Under the pieces are notes generated by a model that did not search any database, was not told the origin of the DNA, and saw only the letters and a list, made by a program, of their open reading frames with translations. The position numbers and the translations under genes are program-made. Source: Escherichia ruysiae (GTDB lineage Bacteria > Pseudomonadota > Gammaproteobacteria > Enterobacterales > Enterobacteriaceae). Taken from it: a DNA stretch of 64,000 bases. The stretch lies in NCBI RefSeq assembly GCF_031323975.1, contig NZ_JAVIWS010000001.1:124001-188000 (forward strand). The letters are read 5' to 3'. Shown here in pieces: positions 12,679 through 22,714 of this stretch (the stretch's first letter is position 1; every line of letters begins with the position of its first letter).

Positions 12679-12711
12679 TGGCCTACAACGACAGTACAGA
12701 ATTGTAGGCCA
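12679..12711. repeat. REP-tail inverted repeat before pncA stop
   Basis: Perfect arms TGGCCTACAA / TTGTAGGCCA, 13-base loop. TTGTAGGCC is the sequence that usually flanks REP units, so this may be a REP remnant. It lies 9 bp from the pncA stop codon. Confidence 0.55.
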
Positions 12712-12719
12712 GCGTAAAA

Positions 12720-13361
12720 TTATCCCTGCGTCTCTTCCCAGTCCGCCAGTGTATATAGCGTTGCCCCAGCCGCTGACATCTCCATAAACGCGTGCGCGCT
12801 GTCCTGTGGCTGGATATTCACGCCGCGACAGCCATCGGTAATCACGTTCACGCTATAACCTGCCTGCAATGCGTCCAGCACGGTAAACTTCACGCAATAG
12901 TCGGTCGCCAGACCCATAACGATCAATTCATTGATTTCATGATCGCGCAACCAGTCATCAAGCGCGGTTTTCTGCCGACGGCCGTTATCAAAAAAAGCAC
13001 TGTAACTGTCAACTAAAGGGTTTTCGCCTTTATGGAACACGGCTGCGATCGCTTTTTGATTCAGTAACGGATGTAATTGTGCGCCTTCACTGTTCTGCAC
13101 ACAGTGTTCAGGCCAGAATGTTTGCGCCAGGCCGTCGAGTTGTCCCTGCGTATAAGGCTCTACACCGTGCTGGCGGGCAAAGCTGCCATGATCAGCCGGG
13201 TGCCAGTCCTGACTGGCAATAACCGCTTCTCCGCGCGACTGACACCAGTCAATCAGGCGGTTAGCAACATCCACTGTGCTGTCACCTTCCGGTACGGCGA
13301 GCGCGCCACCAGCACAGAAATCATTTTGTAAATCGACCAGTAACAGGGCTCGATGGGGCAT
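12720..13361 (-). CDS. pncA: Nicotinamidase
   Basis: A 213-residue isochorismatase-fold amidase that converts nicotinamide to nicotinate in NAD salvage. The catalytic triad is visible: Asp10 in LVDLQNDF, Lys near 111 in FHKGENP and the nucleophilic cysteine near 156 in LATDYCVKFT. Start at ATG 13361 after AAGGAG; that ribosome-binding site overlaps the ansA stop codon, so the two are translationally close (10 bp apart). Forms an ansA-pncA operon. Confidence 0.95.
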   Translation of the reverse strand: MPHRALLLVDLQNDFCAGGALAVPEGDSTVDVANRLIDWCQSRGEAVIASQDWHPADHGSFARQHGVEPYTQGQLDGLAQTFWPEHCVQNSEGAQLHPLLNQKAIAAVFHKGENPLVDSYSAFFDNGRRQKTALDDWLRDHEINELIVMGLATDYCVKFTVLDALQAGYSVNVITDGCRGVNIQPQDSAHAFMEMSAAGATLYTLADWEETQG

Positions 13362-13371
13362 TGCAGTCTCC

Positions 13372-14388
13372 TTAATCATCCGGCGTCAGTTCGCCGCGCA
13401 GGTTTTGGCTCATGGCCTTGCGAATGGTTTCGGTATCCAGTCCCTGGCTAAGCAGGTAGTGCAGTTTGGTTAATGTGGCTTCTACAGTCATATCCGCGCC
13501 GCCAATAACGCCGGCATGGGCGAGGGCATTACCGGTAGCATAACCGCCCATGTTCACTTTACCGGACATACATTGTGTCAGGTTGACCACCACAATACCG
13601 CGATCGCTGGCCTCTTGTAATTCTTGCAGGAAGGCTTTGTTTTGGGGCGCATTGCCCACGCCATATGAGCGCAAAATCAACGCTTTCACCGGTTGACGGA
13701 GGAAATTGCGCACAACGTCAGCAGAAATCCCCGGATAAATTGTTACCACGCCAATCGGTTGTGGCGTGATTGGATGAACGATCAGTTCACCTTCGCCGTG
13801 CGGTGCGGGTGGCGTATTTAAACGACGGATGTGAATACCCGCTTCCAGCAATGGAGGAAGATTCGGGGATGCAAAGGCATCAAAACCATCGGCATGGGCT
13901 TTGGTGGTGCGGTTACCGCGATACAGACGGTTATTAAAAAAGAGCGTCACTTCATTGATGGGATAATTTGCCGCAACGTATAACGCATTCAGCAAATTAA
14001 TTTGTCCGTCAGAGCGTAACTCGGCTAATGGAATTTGTGACCCTGTCACAATGACCGGTTTGCCGAGGTTCTCCAGCATGAACGACAGCGCAGAGGCGGT
14101 ATAGGCCATCGTATCGGTGCCGTGCAGAATGACAAAACCATCATAGTCGTCATAGTGCGCTTTAATATCTTCAGCAATATGCTGCCAGTCTTCCGGCGTC
14201 ATATCAGAAGAATCCATCAGCGGCGTATATTCATGAATAGTGAAATCTGGCATCTCCGGGCGATGGAACTCCGGCATCAGCGCCAGCTGGCGTTGTAGAT
14301 GACCTGACACCGGAATATAACCCTGCTCGGAACGCTGCATCCCGATGGTCCCGCCCGTGTAGGCAACGTAAATTGATTTCTTTTGCAT
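13372..14388 (-). CDS. ansA: Cytoplasmic L-asparaginase I
   Basis: A 338-residue type I asparaginase (asparagine to aspartate plus ammonia), low-affinity and cytoplasmic: no signal peptide is present. Catalytic threonines are in TGGTIGM (residues 11-17) and HGTDTM (near 89-94). First gene of the ansA-pncA pair, downstream of sppA but separated by its terminator. Confidence 0.96.
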   Translation of the reverse strand: MQKKSIYVAYTGGTIGMQRSEQGYIPVSGHLQRQLALMPEFHRPEMPDFTIHEYTPLMDSSDMTPEDWQHIAEDIKAHYDDYDGFVILHGTDTMAYTASALSFMLENLGKPVIVTGSQIPLAELRSDGQINLLNALYVAANYPINEVTLFFNNRLYRGNRTTKAHADGFDAFASPNLPPLLEAGIHIRRLNTPPAPHGEGELIVHPITPQPIGVVTIYPGISADVVRNFLRQPVKALILRSYGVGNAPQNKAFLQELQEASDRGIVVVNLTQCMSGKVNMGGYATGNALAHAGVIGGADMTVEATLTKLHYLLSQGLDTETIRKAMSQNLRGELTPDD

Positions 14389-14510
14389 GATATTGATATG
14401 AATGATATCGAAAGAGCAAAAGTATATACGTGAGGCAGGGGGAGCGCACCTGATACTATGCGGATAAGGAAATATGGGGCGAAACAGCGGGAAGGGGGAT
14501 TCGTAGACGT

Positions 14511-14543
14511 AAAAAATAAGTGGCCGACGATCTGTCGACCACT
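14511..14543 (-). terminator. Terminator of sppA
   Basis: Minus-strand AGTGGTCGAC and GTCGGCCACT enclose a 5-base loop, followed by TATTTTTTA. About 12 bp after the sppA stop. Confidence 0.8.
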
Positions 14544-14554
14544 CAGTACAAGAC

Positions 14555-16411
14555 TTAACGCACGTTGGCGCAGGTCAGGCAAAACGCATAACGGTTTTGC
14601 GGATCGTTAAAGGCAGCCAGCTTGTCGCTTTCGCTTTTCACGGTAGAGGCTACCGAGGCCAGCGGGGCAGGTAACATGGCCTGAAGCGCATCTGGCAACA
14701 TCGCCCGGACAGAACCTGACATGTTGTCCATCACTTTGTCGAAGAAGGTCGGTTCATCGACGTAATATTCCAGATGCCACTGCTTCAGTTTTGCCAGTTC
14801 TGCCGCTTTTGCGACCGCATCATCGAAATCACCGAGGCTATCGACCAGGCCGTTAGCTTTTGCATCCTGACCGGTCCAGACGTGGCCCTGGGCGATTTTA
14901 TCAATCTGCTCCGGCGTCGAATGACGCGCATCAGCAACCAGCGTGATAAAGCGTTTATAGCCATTCTCAATGCTTAACTGCATCATCTGCTGCGCTTCCG
15001 GCGGCAGTGCCTTGGTGATAGAAACATCCGCCAGCGGTGAAGTTGAGACACCATCAGTATGAACACCAATCGAATCCAGACTATTTTCTACGGTGGTGAT
15101 CACGCCGAAAATACCTATAGAGCCGGTCAGGGTGCTGGGGTTAGCCACAATGTAATTAGCCGGAGTGGAGATCCAGTAGCCACCGGATGCCGCCATGCCG
15201 CCCATTGACACAACCACAGGTTTGCCCGCTGCTCTGGCTGCTGCCAGTTCAGAGCGGATCACCTCAGAAGCCGTAACGCTGCCACCAGGGCTATTAACGC
15301 GCAGAACAATCGCTTTCACTTTTGGATCAAGACGAGCATCGCGGATTTGTGCCGCAGTGGTATCACCGCCTACATTCCCCTGAGTTTCCTCGCCATCCAT
15401 AATTGCACCATTGGCAAACACTACACCAATGCCGTCACCGTTATCTGCCGGCGTTTTCAATGCGTAATCGTAATAGCTAATGGCGCGATAATTTTTATCA
15501 GCCTTACTCCAGCCAAACTCTTTGGTCAGGGCTTTTTCGATTTCGGCACTTGACGCCAGCGCATCCACCAGTTTGTTATCCAGCGCATATTTCGCGGTAT
15601 CGCCGCCAGTTTTGGTTAAACCATCAAGCAAACCTTGCGCCCCAGGGAATACCTGCTGGGCAGGGATCTGGCGGTTAGCGGCAACGGTATTCAGATAGTT
15701 TTGCCACAGCTCACCAATCCAGCGGCTGTCAGCTTCGCGGGCTGCCGGTGACATATCATCACGAATAAACGGTTCAACGGCAGATTTATACGTACCTACG
15801 CGAAACACATGAGTGGAAACTTTTAACTTATCCAACAACGATTTGTAGTACAGACCGTTGGTGGCAAGGCCATGCAGATCGACCACACCCTGCGGGGAAA
15901 GCCAGATTTTATTGGCGAAACTGGCAAGATAATACTGCCCCTGACTGTAGTTCTCGCCAATGGCATAAACCGGTTTACCGCTGTCACGAAACTCTTTCAG
16001 AGCTTTGCCGATGTACTGCATGGAAGGCTGATCGCCGCCCGCGAAGTTTTTCAGATCCATCACGATACCGGTGATATTGCGGTCGTCCTTCGCCTGGCGA
16101 ATGGTGTTTACAATGTCAAACAGCGAGTTTTCCTGCAGACGATCGGAACTGGCACCAAGCAACTGACGACTTAACTTACTAAACCGCTGCGAACTGTCGG
16201 GCTTATCGACGATCACACCAGAAATATCAAGCAGCAGTGCGCCACGGCTGGCGGTTTCTTTCGAATCACCACCGCTGACTTGCATCCAGATCCCCACGCC
16301 AACCAGCACGAGAAAAATAAAGAACAGGTTAAGTACCATTTCACGGACGAAATTCAGCAGACGCCACGTCCATTTAAAAAATCCGGCAATAAATCGCCAA
16401 AGGGTTCGCAT
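14555..16411 (-). CDS. sppA: Protease IV, signal peptide peptidase SppA (67K)
   Basis: A 618-residue inner-membrane serine protease that degrades cleaved signal peptides. One N-terminal membrane anchor (about 24-45), then two tandem SppA/ClpP-like domains. The catalytic lysine lies in GTYKSAVEP near 209 and the nucleophile serine in [10 protein letters not shown] near 409. GGGAG ribosome-binding site before ATG 16411. Divergent from ydjA. Confidence 0.95.
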   Translation of the reverse strand: MRTLWRFIAGFFKWTWRLLNFVREMVLNLFFIFLVLVGVGIWMQVSGGDSKETASRGALLLDISGVIVDKPDSSQRFSKLSRQLLGASSDRLQENSLFDIVNTIRQAKDDRNITGIVMDLKNFAGGDQPSMQYIGKALKEFRDSGKPVYAIGENYSQGQYYLASFANKIWLSPQGVVDLHGLATNGLYYKSLLDKLKVSTHVFRVGTYKSAVEPFIRDDMSPAAREADSRWIGELWQNYLNTVAANRQIPAQQVFPGAQGLLDGLTKTGGDTAKYALDNKLVDALASSAEIEKALTKEFGWSKADKNYRAISYYDYALKTPADNGDGIGVVFANGAIMDGEETQGNVGGDTTAAQIRDARLDPKVKAIVLRVNSPGGSVTASEVIRSELAAARAAGKPVVVSMGGMAASGGYWISTPANYIVANPSTLTGSIGIFGVITTVENSLDSIGVHTDGVSTSPLADVSITKALPPEAQQMMQLSIENGYKRFITLVADARHSTPEQIDKIAQGHVWTGQDAKANGLVDSLGDFDDAVAKAAELAKLKQWHLEYYVDEPTFFDKVMDNMSGSVRAMLPDALQAMLPAPLASVASTVKSESDKLAAFNDPQNRYAFCLTCANVR

Positions 16412-16434
16412 GTATTCTCCCAGACTAAAAGTTA

Positions 16435-16449
16435 CACCTGTTACAGGTG
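16435..16449. repeat. Palindrome upstream of sppA
   Basis: CACCTGT-T-ACAGGTG, perfect 7-bp arms with a single central base, 24-38 bp before the sppA ATG. It resembles an operator, but I cannot assign a regulator. The spacing is not that of a LexA box. Confidence 0.5.
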
Positions 16450-16572
16450 CAAGTGATGTGGTTATCGTAATGACCCAACCGGCACTTGTCAGCAGGAATC
16501 ATGGACTGTGCTGTAACAAAATCCACTCTCGTGTTAATTTTGTGAATAAACATCATGACAGGAGTTAATCAA

Positions 16573-17124
16573 ATGGATGCACTCGAACTATTGATCAACC
16601 GCCGTAGCGCCTCCCGTCTGGCTGAGCCAGCGCCAACGGGTGAGCAACTGCAAAATATCCTGCGCGCGGGTATGCGTGCGCCAGACCATAAATCCATGCA
16701 ACCGTGGCATTTCTTTGTGATTGAAGGGGAAGGGCGTGAGCGTTTCAGTGCCGTTCTGGAGCAGGGGGCGATTGCTGCCGGTAACGATGAAAAAGCAATC
16801 GACAAAGCGCGTAATGCGCCGTTCCGGGCGCCGCTCATCATCACGGTGGTGGCGAAATGCGAAGAAAATCATAAAGTCCCGCGCTGGGAGCAGGAAATGT
16901 CGGCGGGTTGCGCGGTTATGGCAATGCAAATGGCGGCGGTTGCCCAGGGCTTTGGCGGCATCTGGCGCAGTGGCGCATTAACTGAAAGCCCGGTGGTGCG
17001 TGACGCATTCGGCTGTCGCGAGCAGGATAAAATTGTCGGATTTCTCTATCTCGGTACGCCACAACTGAAAGCGTCAACGTCGATAAACATTCCGGACCCG
17101 ACACCGTTTGTGACTTATTTTTGA
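16573..17124 (+). CDS. ydjA: Nitroreductase-family FMN protein YdjA
   Basis: A 183-residue minimal nitroreductase-fold flavoprotein. Family signatures are the N-terminal [12 protein letters not shown]-phosphate loop and GGIWRSG near 139. Its physiological substrate is not established. Start at MDALE, 9 bases after ACAGGAG. It heads the run ydjA, selD, topB. Confidence 0.93.
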   Translation: MDALELLINRRSASRLAEPAPTGEQLQNILRAGMRAPDHKSMQPWHFFVIEGEGRERFSAVLEQGAIAAGNDEKAIDKARNAPFRAPLIITVVAKCEENHKVPRWEQEMSAGCAVMAMQMAAVAQGFGGIWRSGALTESPVVRDAFGCREQDKIVGFLYLGTPQLKASTSINIPDPTPFVTYF

Positions 17125-17240
17125 TAAAAACGGCAAAACTGTGTGGATTGTGAGCAAAGGCGCAGTAATTCAGACACTCTCACTTATCACTTCACGGAAT
17201 GAGGGTTACCATACCCGGATTGCATTGACAGGAGATGTCC

Positions 17241-18284
17241 ATGAGCGAGAACTCGATTCGTTTGACCCAATACAGCCACGGAGCCGGTTGCGGCTGTAAA
17301 ATTTCCCCAAAAGTGCTGGAAACCATCCTGCACAGCGAACAGGCGAAGTTTGTTGATCCGAATTTGCTTGTGGGTAACGAAACCCGCGACGATGCGGCGG
17401 TATACGATCTGGGCAATGGCACCAGCGTTATCAGCACCACCGACTTCTTTATGCCGATCGTTGATAACCCTTTCGATTTTGGCCGCATTGCCGCGACTAA
17501 CGCCATCAGCGATATCTTCGCGATGGGCGGAAAACCGATTATGGCAATTGCGATCCTCGGCTGGCCGATTAACAAACTGTCCCCGGAAATTGCCCGCGAA
17601 GTCACCGAAGGTGGTCGCTACGCATGTCGTCAGGCGGGTATTGCGCTGGCTGGCGGTCACTCCATCGACGCGCCGGAACCGATTTTCGGTCTGGCGGTCA
17701 CGGGGATCGTTCCAACTGAGCGGGTGAAGAAAAACAGTACCGCACAAGCCGGATGTAAACTGTTCCTGACGAAACCGTTGGGGATTGGCGTTCTTACCAC
17801 TGCGGAGAAAAAATCACTGCTGAAACCGGAACATCAGGGGCTGGCGACGGAAGTGATGTGCCGGATGAACATCGCAGGCGCGTCCTTTGCCAACATCGAA
17901 GGCGTAAAAGCGATGACTGACGTGACTGGTTTTGGTCTGCTGGGGCATTTGAGCGAAATGTGTCAGGGCGCAGGCGTACAGGCACGTGTCGACTATGACG
18001 CGATCCCGAAACTGCCGGGCGTGGAAGAGTACATTAAGCTGGGTGCAGTACCTGGCGGCACCGAACGCAACTTTGCCAGCTATGGTCATCTGATGGGTGA
18101 AATGCCGCGTGAAGTGCGCGATCTGCTGTGCGATCCGCAAACCTCCGGCGGTCTGCTGCTGGCGGTGATGCCAGAGGCTGAAAACGAAGTAAAAGCTACC
18201 GCTGCCGAATTTGGTATCGAACTGACGGCGATTGGCGAACTGGTGCCAGCGCGCGCTGGTCGTGCCATGGTTGAGATCCGTTAA
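17241..18284 (+). CDS. selD: Selenide, water dikinase
   Basis: A 347-residue PurM-like ATP-dependent enzyme that makes selenophosphate, the selenium donor for selenocysteine and selenouridine. The essential Cys17 and Lys20 are present in AGCGCK (the Cys form, not a selenocysteine form). AGGAG ribosome-binding site before ATG 17241. topB starts 4 bp after its stop. Confidence 0.97.
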   Translation: MSENSIRLTQYSHGAGCGCKISPKVLETILHSEQAKFVDPNLLVGNETRDDAAVYDLGNGTSVISTTDFFMPIVDNPFDFGRIAATNAISDIFAMGGKPIMAIAILGWPINKLSPEIAREVTEGGRYACRQAGIALAGGHSIDAPEPIFGLAVTGIVPTERVKKNSTAQAGCKLFLTKPLGIGVLTTAEKKSLLKPEHQGLATEVMCRMNIAGASFANIEGVKAMTDVTGFGLLGHLSEMCQGAGVQARVDYDAIPKLPGVEEYIKLGAVPGGTERNFASYGHLMGEMPREVRDLLCDPQTSGGLLLAVMPEAENEVKATAAEFGIELTAIGELVPARAGRAMVEIR

Positions 18285-18288
18285 TTCA

Positions 18289-20244
18289 ATGCGGTTATTT
18301 ATTGCCGAAAAACCGAGTCTGGCGCGCGCTATTGCTGATGTCCTGCCCAAACCGCACCGTAAAGGCGATGGCTTTATCGAGTGCGGTAACGGTCAGGTGG
18401 TGACCTGGTGTATTGGTCACCTGCTTGAGCAGGCGCAGCCAGACGCCTACGACAGTCGCTATGCGCGCTGGAACCTGGCCGATCTCCCCATTGTCCCGGA
18501 AAAGTGGCAATTACAGCCACGACCCTCCGTGACCAAACAACTTAACGTCATCAAACGCTTTCTGCATGAAGCCAGCGAAATTATTCATGCCGGGGACCCG
18601 GATCGTGAAGGGCAATTGCTGGTGGATGAAGTGCTGGACTATCTGCAACTGGCACCGGAAAAGCGCCAGCAGGTGCAGCGTTGCTTGATAAACGACCTGA
18701 ACCCGCAGGCGGTTGAACGGGCGATCGATCGTCTTCGTTCCAATAGCGAGTTTGTACCGCTATGCGTTTCTGCGCTGGCGCGAGCGCGTGCCGACTGGCT
18801 GTACGGCATCAATATGACCCGCGCGTACACCATTCTCGGTCGCAATGCGGGTTATCAGGGCGTTCTTTCCGTTGGACGCGTGCAGACGCCAGTGCTCGGG
18901 CTGGTGGTGCGCCGCGACGAAGAAATTGAAAACTTCGTGGCGAAAGATTTCTTTGAGGTCAAAGCGCATATTGTGACGCCTGCCGATGAGCGATTTACCG
19001 CTATCTGGCAACCGAGCGAAGCGTGTGAGCCGTACCAGGACGAAGAAGGGCGCTTGCTGCATCGTCCACTGGCGGAGCATGTGGTTAACCGCATCAGCGG
19101 TCAACCGGCGATTGTCACCAGTTATAACGATAAACGGGAATCAGAATCCGCGCCGTTGCCGTTTTCACTTTCGGCGTTGCAGATTGAAGCAGCAAAACGC
19201 TTTGGTCTGAGTGCGCAGAACGTACTTGATATCTGCCAGAAGCTGTACGAAACGCACAAACTGATCACTTATCCGCGTTCCGATTGTCGCTATCTGCCGG
19301 AAGAGCATTTTGCCGGACGCCACGCAGTGATGAATGCCATCAGCGTTCATGCGCCGGGCTTGTTACCGCAGCCGGTGGTTGATCCAGATTTACGCAATCG
19401 CTGCTGGGATGACAAAAAGGTCGATGCGCACCACGCCATCATCCCGACCGCGCGGAGTTCTGCCATCAACCTGACGGAGAACGAAGCGAAGGTCTATAAC
19501 CTGATTGCCCGTCAGTATTTGATGCAGTTCTGTCCGGATGCGGTGTTCCGCAAATGTGTTATCGAACTGGACATTGCCAAAGGCAAATTTGTCGCTAAAG
19601 CCCGTTTTCTTGCTGAAGCAGGCTGGCGCACGCTGTTAGGCAGCAAAGAGCGTGATGAAGAAAACGATGGTACACCGCTGCCGGTGGTAGCGAAAGGCGA
19701 TGAGTTATTGTGTGAAAAAGGTGAAGTGGTAGAGCGGCAAACTCAGCCACCACGTCATTTCACCGATGCAACGCTGCTTTCAGCGATGACCGGGATCGCG
19801 CGCTTTGTGCAGGACAAAGATCTGAAAAAAATCCTTCGTGCGACCGATGGACTGGGGACGGAAGCAACTCGTGCCGGGATTATTGAACTGCTGTTCAAGC
19901 GTGGTTTCCTGACCAAAAAAGGGCGCTATATCCACTCCACCGACGCCGGAAAAGCGTTATTCCATTCGCTGCCAGAGATGGCAACGCGACCGGACATGAC
20001 GGCACACTGGGAATCGGTGCTGACGCAAATCAGCGAAAAGCAGTGTCGCTACCAGGACTTTATGCAGCCGCTGGTGGGGACGCTTTACCAATTGATTGAT
20101 CAGGCAAAACGTACGCCGGTGCGGCAGTTTCGCGGCATAGTGGCACCGGGTAGTGGAGAAGAGAAGAAAAAGGCTTCACCACGCAAGCGAGCGGTGAAAA
20201 AAAGCCCGCCATCAGAAGACGCGGGCAGTGGAGCGATAACATAA
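18289..20244 (+). CDS. topB: DNA topoisomerase III
   Basis: A 651-residue type IA topoisomerase, a decatenase acting during replication and recombination. It has an N-terminal Toprim domain (FIAEKPS at 4-10, AGDPDREGQ with metal-binding Asps) and the active-site tyrosine in LITYPRSD near 328. The C-terminal 25 residues are a basic Lys/Arg-rich tail that differs from K-12 and is about two residues shorter. ATG at 18289 has no good ribosome-binding site of its own and probably relies on coupling to selD. Confidence 0.96.
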   Translation: MRLFIAEKPSLARAIADVLPKPHRKGDGFIECGNGQVVTWCIGHLLEQAQPDAYDSRYARWNLADLPIVPEKWQLQPRPSVTKQLNVIKRFLHEASEIIHAGDPDREGQLLVDEVLDYLQLAPEKRQQVQRCLINDLNPQAVERAIDRLRSNSEFVPLCVSALARARADWLYGINMTRAYTILGRNAGYQGVLSVGRVQTPVLGLVVRRDEEIENFVAKDFFEVKAHIVTPADERFTAIWQPSEACEPYQDEEGRLLHRPLAEHVVNRISGQPAIVTSYNDKRESESAPLPFSLSALQIEAAKRFGLSAQNVLDICQKLYETHKLITYPRSDCRYLPEEHFAGRHAVMNAISVHAPGLLPQPVVDPDLRNRCWDDKKVDAHHAIIPTARSSAINLTENEAKVYNLIARQYLMQFCPDAVFRKCVIELDIAKGKFVAKARFLAEAGWRTLLGSKERDEENDGTPLPVVAKGDELLCEKGEVVERQTQPPRHFTDATLLSAMTGIARFVQDKDLKKILRATDGLGTEATRAGIIELLFKRGFLTKKGRYIHSTDAGKALFHSLPEMATRPDMTAHWESVLTQISEKQCRYQDFMQPLVGTLYQLIDQAKRTPVRQFRGIVAPGSGEEKKKASPRKRAVKKSPPSEDAGSGAIT

Positions 20245-20266
20245 AGGTCTGATGCAGTAGATTTTT

Positions 20267-20300
20267 GTAGGCCGGATGAGGCGTCCACGCCGCATCCGGC
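20267..20300. repeat. REP element between topB and gdhA
   Basis: TGTAGGCCGGATGAGGCG ... CGCCGCATCCGGC, a canonical REP unit in the 72-bp gap between the converging topB and gdhA. K-12 carries the ynjI gene at this junction. Confidence 0.9.
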
Positions 20301-20316
20301 GCAAACGCCTGATGAC

Positions 20317-21660
20317 TTAAATTACGCCCTGCGCCAGCATCGCATCGGCAACCTTCACAAAGCCTGCAATATTCGCGCCCTGCACGTAGTTGGTTTGCTC
20401 ACCTTCACCACCGTGTTCAACACAGGCATGGTGGATATCCAGCATAATATGGTGCAAACGCGCATCAACTTTCTCGGCTTTCCAGCCCAGACGTGCAGCG
20501 TTTTGCGCCATTTCCAGCCCCGATGTCGCGACGCCGCCAGCATTAGCCGCTTTGCCCGGTGCAAACAGTACGCCTGCCTGCTGGAACAGTTCAGTCGCTT
20601 CGATGGTAGTTGGCATATTTGCCCCTTCCGCCACCGCTTTAACACCATTAGCGATAAGCTGGTGCGCGGCATCTACATCCAGTTCGTTCTGGGTCGCGCA
20701 TGGCAGGGCGATATCCACCGGCACAGACCACGGCTGTTGGCCTTCGAGATAGACCAGGCCAAATTCTTTGGCGTAATCTGCCACGCGACCATCGCGGCTG
20801 GCTTTGATTTCGATAAGACGCGCCAGTTTCTCTTTCGTGAATCCGCTTTCATCAACCACGGTGCCGCTGGAATCTGATGCGGTAACCACGCGAGCGCCAA
20901 ATTCCATCGCTTTTTCGATAGCGTACTGGGCGACGTTGCCGGAGCCAGAAACGGAAACGCGCATTCCTTCAAAACCCATACCGTGGCGTTTCAGCATCGC
21001 TTCAGTGAAATAAACCAGACCGTAACCGGTCGCTTCCGGGCGAATCAGACTGCCGCCAAAAGATAGCCCCTTGCCGGTGAAGACGCAGGCGGTATTGTTG
21101 GAGAGCTTTTTCATCATCCCCGCCATAAAGCCGACTTCACGACCACCAACGCCGATATCGCCCGCCGGAACGTCGGTATCTGCACCCAGATGACGGTACA
21201 GTTCGGTCATGAGCGCCTGGCAGAAACGCATCACTTCGCCTTCACTTTTCCCTTTTGGATCGAAATCACTGCCGCCTTTACCGCCGCCCATCGGCAGGGT
21301 AGTCAGGGCATTTTTAAAGGTTTGTTCGAAGCCGAGGAATTTAAGAATGGAGAGGTTTACGGACGGATGGAAACGCATACCGCCTTTATACGGGCCGATG
21401 GCGGAGCTGAACTGGACACGCCAGGCACGGTTAACTTGTACCTGATTGCGATCATCAACCCACACCACGCGAAACTGGATCACGCGCTCCGGTTCAACCA
21501 GGCGCTCCAGTAACGACATCTGGCGATATTTTGGATTTTGTTCAAGAAAAGGCCAGAGAGTGGTCATTACTTCACGAACGGCTTGCGCGAACTCGGTTTG
21601 ATTCGGGTCGCGCTTTTGGACATGGTTGAGGAATGACTCCAGAGAATATGTCTGATCCAT
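20317..21660 (-). CDS. gdhA: NADP-specific glutamate dehydrogenase
   Basis: A 447-residue hexameric enzyme that makes glutamate from 2-oxoglutarate and ammonia when nitrogen is plentiful. Visible are the substrate-binding GGGKGG loop near residues 125-130 with the catalytic lysine, and the GSGNVAQYA nucleotide-binding loop near 240. Monocistronic. AAGGG precedes ATG 21660 by 13 bases. Confidence 0.97.
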   Translation of the reverse strand: MDQTYSLESFLNHVQKRDPNQTEFAQAVREVMTTLWPFLEQNPKYRQMSLLERLVEPERVIQFRVVWVDDRNQVQVNRAWRVQFSSAIGPYKGGMRFHPSVNLSILKFLGFEQTFKNALTTLPMGGGKGGSDFDPKGKSEGEVMRFCQALMTELYRHLGADTDVPAGDIGVGGREVGFMAGMMKKLSNNTACVFTGKGLSFGGSLIRPEATGYGLVYFTEAMLKRHGMGFEGMRVSVSGSGNVAQYAIEKAMEFGARVVTASDSSGTVVDESGFTKEKLARLIEIKASRDGRVADYAKEFGLVYLEGQQPWSVPVDIALPCATQNELDVDAAHQLIANGVKAVAEGANMPTTIEATELFQQAGVLFAPGKAANAGGVATSGLEMAQNAARLGWKAEKVDARLHHIMLDIHHACVEHGGEGEQTNYVQGANIAGFVKVADAMLAQGVI

Positions 21661-21982
21661 AGATATAAAACCCTTATATATTAATGCGATTGTGCTTATG
21701 TTGTTTATGTCATGTGCTTTTGCAGTTTTTGACTATACCATCAAGAATGTGACGGTAAGCAAGAAAAAAATGACACCGGAAAGCAAATTAATAATGTGTG
21801 GTAGTTATAAAAGTCACCTAATGTCAGGTGCGTTTTATCAGACCTGAAAAAACGGGCGCATTTTCAAGAGTGGAGCGTAGGCGGATAAGGCGTTCACGCC
21901 GCATCCGGTAACCAGACGCTAAAGTTTTCCCGCCTGGTTACCGTTATCAGTAGCAGAGGCAACGAAAAATAAGGAGTTTCCT
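21661..21982. other. Divergent gdhA / ynjH control region
   Basis: 322 bp. For gdhA there is a minus-strand -10 TATAGT at 21732-21737, about 72 bp upstream, without a clear -35. A REP unit lies at 21878-21908. ynjH has an AAGGAG site at 21971-21976. Nothing else recognised. Confidence 0.5.
21878..21908. repeat. REP element upstream of ynjH
   Basis: GTAGGCGGATAAGGCG ... CGCCGCATCCGG, REP-type palindrome with a shortened left arm. Confidence 0.8.
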
Positions 21983-22255
21983 GTGAGTCGAACATTACTC
22001 GCCGTAGCGTTGGTATTTCCATTATTTGCGCTGGCTAACCCGCAATACCGTCCGGATGTGGAAGTGAATGTGCCGTCGGAGGTGTTTAGTTCTGGCGGGA
22101 AATCGGCGCAGCCCTGTAACCAGTGCTGCGTTTATCAGGATCAAAATTATTCGGAGGGCGCAGTGATTAAAGCGGAGGGGATACTGCTGCAATGCCAGCG
22201 GGATGACAAAACCATTAGCACCAATCCGCTGGTCTGGCGGCGCGTAAAGCCATAA
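21983..22255 (+). CDS. ynjH: DUF1496 periplasmic protein YnjH
   Basis: A 90-residue exported protein: signal peptide ending FALA at about residue 18, then a small domain with a CNQCCVY cysteine cluster and a later cysteine (LLQCQRD). Function unknown. GTG start at 21983 behind AAGGAG. Its last 41 bp overlap the 3' end of the converging nudG gene. Confidence 0.9.
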   Translation: MSRTLLAVALVFPLFALANPQYRPDVEVNVPSEVFSSGGKSAQPCNQCCVYQDQNYSEGAVIKAEGILLQCQRDDKTISTNPLVWRRVKP

Positions 22256-22628
22256 ACGCATGAAGTAGTGGAATATCAGCAGGAGCCAGCGGATATTGCA
22301 ATGCTTCCTCTGGCAGACACCAGACCAGCGCCTGATGTTCGTGTGCCTGTAACGTCCCGTGGAAGTCCGGTACGTGCCAGGCATGAAGATGGATAATCCG
22401 GCCAGACACTTCCCGCTGATGGCTGGCAACATATTCACCAACCGTTGCGTCAATGCCCAGTTCTTCGCGCAATTCCCGTACCAGCGCCTGTGGCTGACTT
22501 TCATCCGCCTCGACTTTGCCACCGGCAAACTCCCATAACCCCGCCTGATCGCTATGGGCGGGGCGTTGTGCGAGTAAAATTTTGCCATCCCTTTCGATAA
22601 TGGCAGCAACAACTTCAATCATTTTCAT
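22215..22628 (-). CDS. nudG: Nudix CTP/oxidised-nucleotide pyrophosphohydrolase NudG
   Basis: A 137-residue MutT-like Nudix hydrolase acting on 5-hydroxy-CTP and related pyrimidine nucleotides. The Nudix box is intact (GGKVEADESQPQALVRELREELGI, roughly residues 36-58). It ends WC two residues past the K-12 end, inside ynjH on the opposite strand. Divergent from ynjF. Confidence 0.93.
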   Translation of the reverse strand: MKMIEVVAAIIERDGKILLAQRPAHSDQAGLWEFAGGKVEADESQPQALVRELREELGIDATVGEYVASHQREVSGRIIHLHAWHVPDFHGTLQAHEHQALVWCLPEEALQYPLAPADIPLLHAFMALRAARPADWC

Positions 22629-22714
22629 AAATTACCCACGGTCGAATACCGGAAAAATGTCATAATATCCGCAGTGTTGCCCGATCAGAAGGGCTTTATA
22701 TGTAAGGAGTACCT

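Noticed and set aside
17187..17747. 186-codon ORF on the minus strand opposite selD
   Set aside because: Antisense shadow of selD.
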